Assembly: GCA_002506645.1 (NCBI GenBank)
Contig: DAXY01000110.1
Span: 1-8,168, forward strand
Direction of reading: 5' to 3'
From: Vulcanisaeta distributa
Lineage (GTDB): Archaea > Thermoproteota > Thermoprotei > Thermoproteales > Thermocladiaceae
Length of the DNA: 8,168 nucleotides
The translations under genes were made by a program, and so were the position numbers. Under the pieces are notes generated by a model. It saw only the letters and a list, made by a program, of their open reading frames with translations. It was not told the DNA's origin and did not search any database. Shown piece after piece: positions 1 to 6,036 of this stretch (the first letter of the stretch is position 1; every line of letters begins with the position of its first letter).

Positions 1-90
1 ATCAGCGAGTCCGAACTACCAAAGGCCAGCACAGGCAAGGCCGACAAGAAGATACTTAGGGAGAGGTTTAAGATATCCCTAGGCTCCTAA
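1..90 (+). CDS. AMP-forming acyl-CoA synthetase, C-terminal end (partial)
   Basis: Only the last 29 codons and the TAA stop are in the window; the gene enters from the left edge in frame 1. The peptide contains LPKASTGKADKK, which matches the A10 motif (PKxxxGK) of the adenylate-forming superfamily. The lysine of TGK (residue 13 of the fragment) is the one that family knowledge assigns to adenylate formation, and the tail ILRERF follows it as usual. The family activates a carboxylic acid with ATP and CoA to acyl-AMP and then acyl-CoA. The substrate cannot be read from this tail. Its place beside hydratase, dehydrogenase and thiolase genes suggests it feeds fatty or short-chain acids into that pathway; 4-hydroxybutyrate is one possibility among several. 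It could also be another member of the superfamily. Confidence 0.85.
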   Translation: MSESELPKASTGKADKKILRERFKISLGS

Positions 91-115
91 GTCCTAAGGT
101 TTAATACCTAATTTG

Positions 116-129
116 CTTAAAATTTTAAA
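116..129 (+). promoter_or_regulatory. TATA-like box before the metallo-beta-lactamase remnant
   Basis: An AT-only core (TTAAAATTTTAA, itself a perfect 12-base palindrome at 117-128) is centred about 32 bases before the GTG at 154. That is the spacing expected of an archaeal TATA box with a very short leader. It may be left over from when the gene was intact. The call rests on composition and distance only. Confidence 0.35.
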
Positions 130-153
130 GGGTCCTCAGGGCATTGAGCTGGC

Positions 154-668
154 GTGAAGGTCTTCATAATGAGGGGTATGTCAAATAGTTACTTGACTAG
201 CGATGATGTGTCGATAGGTGCGGGCGTGGGTCAATGACGTGGTGAGGGTTGCCAGGGAGCATGGTATTGACGTTAAGTACCTATTCATAACGCATTACCA
301 TATTAACCACGTTAAGCACACCCACGACGTTGAGGTGCAGGGAGGTGCCTAGTGCCCTTCAATCACTCATCTTTAGGTTCATGAGGGTTAAACCCGTGGG
401 TGTGGATGTTAAGGTCAATGATGCGATGTCATTAAGGGTTATAAGGCGGTATATGCGCCAGGGCATACGCCGGGTAGCACCGCCCACCTTAAGGACGGCG
501 TGTTATTCACGGGAGACGCCATTGTCGAGCGTGGAGGTGAGCCAGCGCTACCTCCGAGGAGGTTCATATTGGATATGAATGAGGCGGTGGGGCTTCAATA
601 GGCTGCTTAGTCTAAGGCCCAGGGCGATCTATCCAGGTCGTGGGAATCCAATAAACCTAAGTACTTAA
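154..668 (+). pseudogene. Decayed metallo-beta-lactamase-fold hydrolase
   Basis: The family's motifs appear in the right order, but no frame is open throughout. A GTG at 154 opens VKVFIMRGMSNSYL, typical of the first beta strands. A shift near 225-230 leads to REHGIDVKYLFITHYHINH (260-310), which is motif HxHxDH with Asp changed to Asn, and the frame closes at TAG 350-352. FMRVKPVGVDVKVNDAMSL (376-432) is in another frame. VYAPGHTPGSTAHL (about 452-493) carries the third-motif His, and LFTGDA the bridging Asp. A run of four G at 589-592 then shifts the frame again, and RPRAIYPGRGNPI (618-653) ends at TAA 666-668. The usual YPGHG is GRG here, so another metal-site His is lost. Intact relatives of about 200-250 residues hydrolyse thioesters or other esters with a dinuclear metal centre. 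Changed active-site residues argue for true decay rather than sequencing error alone. The 3' end overlaps the convergent amidohydrolase by 12 bases. Confidence 0.78.
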
Positions 669-1589
669 GGTCTCGGCTATCCTGAAGCCGTGGTACTTAA
701 ATAATTCGATCGCATTACCCATCATTATTATCTCCTTATCAACGTCGCCAATACCATCACTACCCTCAACGCACTTAACGTCATTAACCAAGTCCCTGAA
801 CCTTCTATAGGGATAGCCGCTGCCGAATATTATCCTGTCAGGGCCTAGGGTATTTATTATGGGCCTCGCCGACTCATGACTGAATAGGTAGCAGTTAATT
901 CCTGGCGTGCTTAGGTAAGCATTGTCGTACCTCCTCATTACCCTAAGGACCTCCCTAACCCATAAGCTGAGTCTCTCCGGTGGTGTCCCAAGGCCGTTAA
1001 TCACTATGTAGGGCCTAAACTCATCAAGGACGCTTATGAGGTTCTTAGGCATTACGTGGGTTATGACCCTCTCATCGACTACGCTAGGCATTCCTAAGTG
1101 CATCACCACCAACACGTTATTCTTCTCCGCATACTCCATTAATTGCCTAAAGGCTTGGCTCGTGGCTGGGTTGAAGAATTGAAGAGTTGGCGAGACAAAA
1201 ACACCCCTAAGGCCCAGGTGCTCCAGCTCCCTAATCTTCTGCTTAACATACTTACTACCAAAGCTTGGGTTTATGCTTGAGAATGGGATGAAGAAATCGC
1301 TGACACCTTCCTTAAATACCTCATACCAAAGTTTCATATTATCAATCATGTATTCAGGCCACTTACTAATCAAGTCGTAGACCTCCCTAACCACGGACTT
1401 AGCATCAACGTACATGCCCAAGTCCCTAGCTAACCTATACAAGTCGTTAAGCGTTAAGCCGAGTGTTGGGTCTATATCGATTGGGTACAGGGTTGATGCA
1501 ACGGCACCGGCATTACGAAGCCTATCCCTCAATCGCCTAAGCTCTGCGGCTGGATGCACGTGAAAATCGATGAAGTAATAACCTATCAT
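657..1589 (-). CDS. Amidohydrolase-2 family protein, probably atypical or inactive
   Basis: This 310-residue TIM-barrel protein matches the amidohydrolase-2 family (the ACMSD and gamma-resorcylate decarboxylase type) in length and motif order. The HxH metal motif is at residues 10-12 (IDFHVHP). A region resembling the family's GxRGxxxxP strand (LGLRGVFVSPTLQFF) precedes H164 in VVMHLG, and GPDRIIFGSGYP lies near the C terminus. Two usual active-site residues are absent. The family's aHlG histidine is replaced in VINGLG (G199), and the GSD aspartate that binds metal is Gly258 in GSGYP. Intact members are metal-dependent hydrolases or non-oxidative decarboxylases, so the substrate here is unknown and activity is doubtful. 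The ATG at 1587-1589 is the only good start, with a TATA-like box about 33 bases upstream and no Shine-Dalgarno motif, which suggests a near-leaderless message. It stands alone between two decayed genes. Confidence 0.85.
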   Translation of the reverse strand: MIGYYFIDFHVHPAAELRRLRDRLRNAGAVASTLYPIDIDPTLGLTLNDLYRLARDLGMYVDAKSVVREVYDLISKWPEYMIDNMKLWYEVFKEGVSDFFIPFSSINPSFGSKYVKQKIRELEHLGLRGVFVSPTLQFFNPATSQAFRQLMEYAEKNNVLVVMHLGMPSVVDERVITHVMPKNLISVLDEFRPYIVINGLGTPPERLSLWVREVLRVMRRYDNAYLSTPGINCYLFSHESARPIINTLGPDRIIFGSGYPYRRFRDLVNDVKCVEGSDGIGDVDKEIIMMGNAIELFKYHGFRIAETLST

Positions 1590-1616
1590 TACGGAAATAT
1601 AATTATACTACGCTAC

Positions 1617-1628
1617 TATTTAAATATA
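1617..1628 (-). promoter_or_regulatory. TATA-like box of the amidohydrolase gene
   Basis: On the minus strand this reads TATATTTAAATA, centred about 33 bases before the ATG. Transcription would then begin within roughly ten bases of the start codon. No Shine-Dalgarno motif lies between. The call is made from composition and spacing. Confidence 0.55.
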
Positions 1629-1699
1629 GTGCATCGCATTTTAACTCATGAACACCAAGTTAGGTATTTAGTGAGTACCGCTTTATATTTATAAAATGA

Positions 1700-2049
1700 T
1701 CAGTAACCGACAAACCTAACTTCCTCCATAACACCCTCCACGAAGTCGCGCGCATTACCCACCCCCGCGGCTTAGGTCAGGGGCTGATTAAAGTCCTTAA
1801 ACAGGGCCTCGTTAATTAATTTCTTACTGCATGAACAAGCCCTAAAGGGACCCTGAACAAACTCATCGGTGAATTTCAGGGTCTCACCTAATGAATCATC
1901 AAAACCCCCCTTGCCCGAGTCGCTATTGAACTTACGCAATGCGTCAAGCGACTCGGTCCCATGCCCAGGTCTAAGGGCATTCGATTTCCCGGGACTTATT
2001 AAGCATGAATATGGTTATTGCTCTCATTGATTACCGCATGCTTACGCAT
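1700..2049 (-). pseudogene. Decayed enoyl-CoA hydratase (crotonase) remnant
   Basis: Pieces of a crotonase are spread over two or three minus-strand frames within about 350 bases, against about 780 for an intact gene. AITIFMLNKSREI (about 1985-2024) resembles the N-terminal xxITLNRPxxxNA strand. In another frame, LDALRKFNSDSG (about 1921-1956) resembles the following helix. The same frame continues FDDSLGETLKF and then GPFRACSCSKKLINEALF, which resembles the C-terminal GPxxAxxxxKxLIN helix. A TAA stop sits at 1772-1774, and still in that frame NARDFVEGVMEEVRFVGY ends at TGA 1700-1702, resembling the DxxEGVxAFxEKRxPxF tail. The central part with GGGxE and the second Glu is missing, so it cannot be a hydratase. 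The likely old start is ATG 2047-2049, with AGGTGG four bases before it overlapping the stop of the DUF35 gene. The gene was therefore probably third in the thiolase operon. The tail differs from the crotonase domain at 3977-5971, so it is not a recent copy of that one. Confidence 0.62.
1915..1956. repeat. 10-base perfect inverted repeat inside the hydratase remnant
   Basis: CCGAGTCGCT at 1915-1924 is exactly complementary to AGCGACTCGG at 1947-1956, with a 22-base spacer. The spacer itself contains ACGCA-A-TGCGT (1934-1944). It could fold into a stem with a smaller inner stem. It lies beside the place where the central part of the gene seems to have been lost. It may be chance or a trace of the rearrangement; no function is claimed. 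Confidence 0.45.
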
Positions 2050-2051
2050 GC
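2036..2051 (-). repeat. Short hairpin with GTAA loop after the DUF35 stop
   Basis: On the minus strand GCATGC-GTAA-GCATGC forms a 6-base-pair stem with a GNRA-type tetraloop. It begins about seven bases after the TAG stop of the DUF35 gene. There is no T-run behind it, so a classical terminator is not supported. It overlaps the proposed old start codon of the hydratase remnant and could simply be coding sequence. Confidence 0.35.
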
Positions 2052-2057
2052 CACCAC

Positions 2058-2597
2058 CTACTGCTCGGCCGGTATAAACTCATACGTAAGGTAACCCTCG
2101 GGCTCTCTCCTAACGACCTGCAACTTGACCTTCATGCCTACCCTGACCTTCCTTGGATCATCAATCCTAAGCCAAGCCAACACGTTAAAGCCCTCCCTCA
2201 TCCTCGCGATGGCCACTATGTAATCGGGGTAGTGGGAGTACGTTAGAGGCTTCGTATTTATTACGGTGTAGGTTAATAACTCACCCTCGCCGCTAATCTC
2301 GACCCAATCCATGTCGCTGGCCTTACAGTACGGGCAATCTGCCTGAGGCGGAAAGTAATACCTACCGCACCTCCTGCACTTGGTTACGTATATCCTGCCC
2401 TCCCTTAATCCTTCGAAGAATTTCCTAATCCTCTCAACACTTATTGAGAACCTGAGTCTCAACTCCCTAACATCATACCAAAGGCTGTACTGTCCCTTCT
2501 CATCAGGGGCTATGGGCAATCCCGTGGCCTTGACAACCTCATCCAACTGCTTAATTGATTGTCTCCAAAACTCCTCGTACTTGGCCTCCATGGACAT
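2058..2597 (-). CDS. DUF35 zinc-ribbon/OB-fold protein, thiolase partner
   Basis: The protein has 179 residues from the chosen start. After an N-terminal helical part longer than usual (about 1-70) comes a rubredoxin-like zinc ribbon with four cysteines, C74-x2-C77 and C88-x2-C91. An OB-fold beta domain follows (about 98-175; GEGELLTYTVI and later strands). Family knowledge: such proteins pair with archaeal thiolases and, in acetoacetyl-CoA thiolase/HMG-CoA synthase complexes, hold the subunits and form part of the CoA-binding site. Here it lies directly behind a thiolase gene, so I infer the two form a complex. Start choice: a GTG at 2604-2606 overlaps the thiolase TGA as GTGA. However, GAGGTGA stands five bases before ATG 2595-2597 and is an excellent Shine-Dalgarno match, so the ATG is preferred; the GTG would add three residues. 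Another ATG follows two codons later. Confidence 0.9.
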   Translation of the reverse strand: MSMEAKYEEFWRQSIKQLDEVVKATGLPIAPDEKGQYSLWYDVRELRLRFSISVERIRKFFEGLREGRIYVTKCRRCGRYYFPPQADCPYCKASDMDWVEISGEGELLTYTVINTKPLTYSHYPDYIVAIARMREGFNVLAWLRIDDPRKVRVGMKVKLQVVRREPEGYLTYEFIPAEQ

Positions 2598-2609
2598 GCC
2601 AATCACCTC
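2598..2609 (-). promoter_or_regulatory. Shine-Dalgarno GAGGTGA deciding the DUF35 start
   Basis: On the minus strand GAGGTGA spans the last codons and stop of the thiolase gene and ends five bases before ATG 2595-2597. It matches the 3' end of archaeal 16S rRNA very well, and it implies coupled translation of the second gene. Confidence 0.7.
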
Positions 2610-3817
2610 TTCGGCTTAATCCTTGGCTGTCCATCCTTGTCCAGCGAGTATAGCGTGACGTAGGCATAGTGGCCGGTACCACCTACGTTGTGCGCCAACG
2701 CCCAACCGGTATAAATGTCCGCCTGCCTATCCCTAGGCTCAACACTCTGCCTCAACTGCTTAGTCATCTCGACGGCCATACTAACGCCAGTGGCCCCTAT
2801 TGGGTGCCCCTTAGCCTTCAAACCGCCATCTAAGTTAACGGGTATTAATCCACCCTTATACGTCTGCTCATTCCTAACCAATTGAATCCCCATACCCCTC
2901 TCCACGAAGCCCAGGTCCTCATAGGCCATCACCTCGGCGATGGTGAAGCAGTCATGAACATCGGCAACGTCGAAGTACCTCCAAGTATCCCTATGTTCAA
3001 TACCAACCCTCTTAAACGCCTGCTCAGCCGCTTGGTACGCGGCATCAAGCCCGATGAAGTCAGGCCTCTTGCTCAGGTTTGCAGTGCCCGTGGCCACGCC
3101 AATGGACCTAATCCACACGGGCGTGTCCGTTATTTTCCTAGCCAACTCCTCACTAGCCAATATTACCGCGGCCGCGCCATCGGTTATTGGGCTTGAATCA
3201 TAGAGCTTTATGGGCCATGCGACGTATCTGGACTTTAGGCATTGATCAACCGTTATCCTCACGCCGTAGAACTGGGCCTTGGGGTTCATGGAGCCGTAGT
3301 AATGATTCTTAACCGCAACCCTGCAGAAGTCCTCCTCATTAGCCCCGAACCTATTCATGTAAGCCGTCATGTAGAGTGCGTAGTACCCCGGGAACGTTAA
3401 GCCGAAATTCTCAAATTCCCAGAAGTAATTACCGGCCCTACCGATGAACTCGACTACGGTTGGTGTCGGCGACTCATACATCTTCTCCACACCTATTGCC
3501 ATTGCTATGTCGGCCATGCCCGAGGCCACGGCCAAGTACGCATTATACAGCGCCGCGCTACCCGATGCGCAGGCCGCCTCAACCCTCATGGCGCCCTTCG
3601 GGTTTAAACCACAATACTCACCAATGACCACGGCAGGTAGTGGCTCCGCACTCCACCCACCCGCATTACCAACAACGAAGTATTGAATATCCCTCTGATC
3701 AAGCCTTGCGTCCTCAAGGGCCTCCTTAACGGCTTCCCAAGAGAGCTCTCCCAAGGTCGCGTCAGTCCTACGGCCAAACTTGGCGTGACCAACCCCAACA
3801 ATGGCAACTCCCCTCAT
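2603..3817 (-). CDS. SCPx-type thiolase (acetyl-CoA acetyltransferase-like)
   Basis: This 404-residue protein has the length and motif order of the archaeal/SCP2-type thiolases. N-terminal VAIVGVGHAKFG is followed by the nucleophilic Cys83 in VEAACASGSAA. HDCF lies at 288-291, where classical thiolases have NEAF, and GHPIGATG has His338. At the last motif the classical CxGGGxG cysteine is replaced: HNVGGTGH starts with Asn. This last feature is common in the SCPx and DUF35-linked groups, so I do not read it as loss of function. The reaction would be thiolytic cleavage of a 3-oxoacyl-CoA, or the reverse condensation; acetoacetyl-CoA is a reasonable but unproven substrate. The DUF35 gene follows with a 4-base overlap or a few bases gap, depending on its start, and a hydratase remnant follows that. 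The divergent dehydrogenase/hydratase fusion would supply 3-oxoacyl-CoA. There is no Shine-Dalgarno motif before the ATG, and a TATA-like box lies upstream. Confidence 0.92.
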   Translation of the reverse strand: MRGVAIVGVGHAKFGRRTDATLGELSWEAVKEALEDARLDQRDIQYFVVGNAGGWSAEPLPAVVIGEYCGLNPKGAMRVEAACASGSAALYNAYLAVASGMADIAMAIGVEKMYESPTPTVVEFIGRAGNYFWEFENFGLTFPGYYALYMTAYMNRFGANEEDFCRVAVKNHYYGSMNPKAQFYGVRITVDQCLKSRYVAWPIKLYDSSPITDGAAAVILASEELARKITDTPVWIRSIGVATGTANLSKRPDFIGLDAAYQAAEQAFKRVGIEHRDTWRYFDVADVHDCFTIAEVMAYEDLGFVERGMGIQLVRNEQTYKGGLIPVNLDGGLKAKGHPIGATGVSMAVEMTKQLRQSVEPRDRQADIYTGWALAHNVGGTGHYAYVTLYSLDKDGQPRIKPKR

Positions 3818-3845
3818 AATTCCCGGTATTTCTCAGAAAACACCC

Positions 3846-3856
3846 TTAATAATAAT
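3846..3856 (-). promoter_or_regulatory. TATA-like box of the thiolase operon
   Basis: On the minus strand this reads ATTATTATTAA, centred about 33 bases before the thiolase ATG at 3817. It is AT-only in a mixed surrounding. The implied leader is only a few bases, in line with the absence of a Shine-Dalgarno motif. Confidence 0.5.
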
Positions 3857-3944
3857 GTCCCTCTGTTCACTATTGCTTGTTCATTATCGCTATATTCATT
3901 ATATATGGCATTGACGCAGATAATTTGAGTAAATTGAAGTCGCA

Positions 3945-3952
3945 CTTAATAA
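3945..3952 (+). promoter_or_regulatory. TATA-like box of the dehydrogenase/hydratase fusion
   Basis: CTTAATAA is centred about 29 bases before ATG 3977, giving a nearly leaderless message. It lies in the 159-base divergent region shared with the thiolase operon. AT-rich sequence between the two boxes (around 3885-3907) could hold a shared regulator site, but I see no clear dyad there. Confidence 0.5.
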
Positions 3953-3976
3953 CCTAGTTTAGGGATTGAGTACACG

Positions 3977-5971
3977 ATGAGTACGCAGATCAGGAAGGTG
4001 GCGGTGATAGGGGCTGGCACAATGGGTCATGGAATAGCCGAGGTGTCTGCCCTGGCGGGTTATGATGTCGTGATGGTCGATATATCGCAGGACATACTCA
4101 ATAAAGCCCTGGAGAAGATTAAGTGGAGTCTCGACAAATTGGCTGAGAAGGGCACGATTAGTAGGGAGAGGGTTAATGAGGTCATGGGTAGGATAAGGAC
4201 ATCATTATCGGTGGCCGATGCCGTTAAGGAGGCAGACGTAATGATCGAGGCCGTGCCGGAGCAGCTAGACCTTAAGAAGCGGGTGTTTGCCGAGGCCGAC
4301 GCAAACGCGCCGCCTCACGCAATACTGGCCACGAACACGAGTAGCCTACCAATAACGGAGATAGCCAGCGCCACGAAAAGGCCCGAGAGGGTCGTTGGAA
4401 TACACTTCTTCAACCCACCAGTCCTAATGCCTCTCGTTGAGGTTATCAGGGGTGCGCAAACAAGCGATGATGTCGCCAAGAGGGCTTATGACTTCGTTAA
4501 GAGCCTCGGTAAGGAGCCCATAATGGTTAATAAGGATGTGCCGGGCTTCGTGGTTAATAGGATATTGATAGCGCTGAATTCAGCCGCATGCCTATTGGTA
4601 GCAAACAACGTATATTCGGTTGTTGAGGTAGACTCAGCCGTTAAATACAGGGCTGGGTTGCCCATGGGCATTTTCGAGCTCCAGGACTTCACGGGCATAG
4701 ACGTTGGTTACTTGGTCGGTTATGCGGTTGCTGTGAGGGATCCATTGCTTAGGGTTCCATGCCCGTTGATTGAGGACTTGTACAAGAAGGGCTGGCTTGG
4801 TCAGAAGAGCGGCCGTGGATTCTACGAGTATAAGGGCGGCCCCTACGAGAGGGCTAACATACCCATGGAGGCTGGTGGGAGGGTTGATCTTACCTTGATA
4901 TTCGCGCCGGCAATAAACATGGCCGCGTGGCTGCTCAGGGAGGGTATAGCGAGTAGGGAGGATATCGATAAGGGCGTTAAGCTCGGCCTCGGCTGGCCAA
5001 AGGGCATTCTTGAGTATGCTGATGAGTATGGTATTGACAAGGTTGTTGAGGCACTAAACCAGTTACATGCAAAGTATGGTTATGAACTATTCAAGCCAGA
5101 CCCACTGCTCATGCAGATGGTTCAGGAGGGTAGGCTCGGGCAAAAGAGCGGCAAAGGGTTCTATGACTACGGCGCCGCCGGCACGGCGGAGTTCAAGGAA
5201 ATAATACTCAGGAAGGAACCACCACTCGCCTGGATAATACTCAACAGGCCCCATAGACTTAATGCGCTGACAATAACAATGCTTGAGGAAATGAGTAAGG
5301 CCCTTGACATGCTTTGGGATGATAAGGAGGTGAGGGTAGTCATAATAAGGGGCGCCGGTGATAGGGCGTTCTCGGCCGGCGCCGACGTTACTTCATTCCA
5401 AGGCCCATTACATACCTACTACTTCTTCCTATATAATAGGAGGTTCCAGGATGCGGTTAACAAAATTGAGAGGTTCCCAAAGCCGGTCATAGCGGCAATT
5501 GATGGTTACGCCCTCGGTGGCGGTCTTGAGATTGCCATGGCCTGCGACTTCAGGATAGCCACGGATAGGTCCGAGCTTGGCCAGCCGGAGATTAACCTAG
5601 GCATAATACCTGGCGCCGGCGGCACGCAGAAGTTGATTAGGTATGTTGGGCTTGGTAGGGCTAAGGAGTTGATAATGCTTGGTGATAGGATTAAGGCTGA
5701 TGAGGCGTATAGGATCGGTCTCGTCAATAGGGTTGTGCCTAGGGAGAAGTTCGAGGATGAAGTCAAGTCCTTCGCCATGAGACTGGCCCAAGGCCCACCA
5801 ATAGCCCTGACCTACGCCAAGTATGCAATAAACTTCGGAACACAGGTACCAGTTGACATAGGCATGATGCTCGAGGCCGCATTCTTCAGCATGGCAGTTA
5901 ACACGAAGGATGCCCAGGAAGGCGTCATGGCATTCGCAATGAGGAGGAAGCCCGAGTTTAAGGGCGAGTAA
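3977..5971 (+). CDS. 3-hydroxyacyl-CoA dehydrogenase/enoyl-CoA hydratase fusion
   Basis: This 664-residue cytosolic fusion would hydrate an enoyl-CoA and oxidise the (S)-3-hydroxyacyl-CoA with NAD, or run in reverse. Residues 7-186 form the Rossmann domain: GAGTMG at 12-17, Asp35 for NAD binding, then Ser122, His143 and Glu155, with Asn194 at the domain junction (the Ser-His-Glu-Asn set of the family). Residues 187-286 and 300-398 are two copies of the helical C-terminal domain, each ending in LGQKSGxGFYxY. Residues about 405-664 are a crotonase: the oxyanion-hole region AFSAGAD (464-470), Glu518 in GGGLE and Glu538 in GQPE, plus PGAGGTQ. All catalytic positions are present. The order, dehydrogenase first and hydratase second, is the archaeal form, opposite to bacterial FadB. 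Related archaeal fusions act as crotonyl-CoA hydratase/3-hydroxybutyryl-CoA dehydrogenase in 4-hydroxybutyrate carbon-fixation cycles; a role in fatty-acid oxidation is equally open. No Shine-Dalgarno motif precedes the ATG. Confidence 0.95.
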   Translation: MSTQIRKVAVIGAGTMGHGIAEVSALAGYDVVMVDISQDILNKALEKIKWSLDKLAEKGTISRERVNEVMGRIRTSLSVADAVKEADVMIEAVPEQLDLKKRVFAEADANAPPHAILATNTSSLPITEIASATKRPERVVGIHFFNPPVLMPLVEVIRGAQTSDDVAKRAYDFVKSLGKEPIMVNKDVPGFVVNRILIALNSAACLLVANNVYSVVEVDSAVKYRAGLPMGIFELQDFTGIDVGYLVGYAVAVRDPLLRVPCPLIEDLYKKGWLGQKSGRGFYEYKGGPYERANIPMEAGGRVDLTLIFAPAINMAAWLLREGIASREDIDKGVKLGLGWPKGILEYADEYGIDKVVEALNQLHAKYGYELFKPDPLLMQMVQEGRLGQKSGKGFYDYGAAGTAEFKEIILRKEPPLAWIILNRPHRLNALTITMLEEMSKALDMLWDDKEVRVVIIRGAGDRAFSAGADVTSFQGPLHTYYFFLYNRRFQDAVNKIERFPKPVIAAIDGYALGGGLEIAMACDFRIATDRSELGQPEINLGIIPGAGGTQKLIRYVGLGRAKELIMLGDRIKADEAYRIGLVNRVVPREKFEDEVKSFAMRLAQGPPIALTYAKYAINFGTQVPVDIGMMLEAAFFSMAVNTKDAQEGVMAFAMRRKPEFKGE

Positions 5972-5998
5972 TGATATATAGTGTAAATAGTGACATTA

Positions 5999-6006
5999 CT
6001 TAAAAT
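5999..6006 (+). promoter_or_regulatory. TATA-like box of the SCP2 gene
   Basis: CTTAAAAT is centred about 35 bases before ATG 6037, in the 65-base gap after the fusion gene. It suggests that the SCP2 gene has its own start of transcription, although read-through from the fusion gene is possible. Confidence 0.45.
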
Positions 6007-6036
6007 CTTTAAGACCAAAATGCTACTCTGACCAAC

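Noticed and set aside
330..578. Open frame of 82 codons on the plus strand
   Set aside because: Only its first part resembles anything, and that is one of the shifted segments of the metallo-beta-lactamase remnant; after about position 435 the real similarity is in another frame.
2036..2051. Hairpin as a transcription terminator of the thiolase operon
   Set aside because: No T-run follows it on the minus strand, and it coincides with the proposed start of the hydratase remnant, so a coding origin is as likely.
2882..3196. 104-codon plus-strand frame opposite the thiolase
   Set aside because: It lies wholly antisense to a strongly supported thiolase, its composition is unlike a real protein, and it has no start signal.
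5506..5791. Two overlapping minus-strand frames opposite the crotonase domain
   Set aside because: They are shadows of the conserved hydratase coding sequence and show no recognisable motif.
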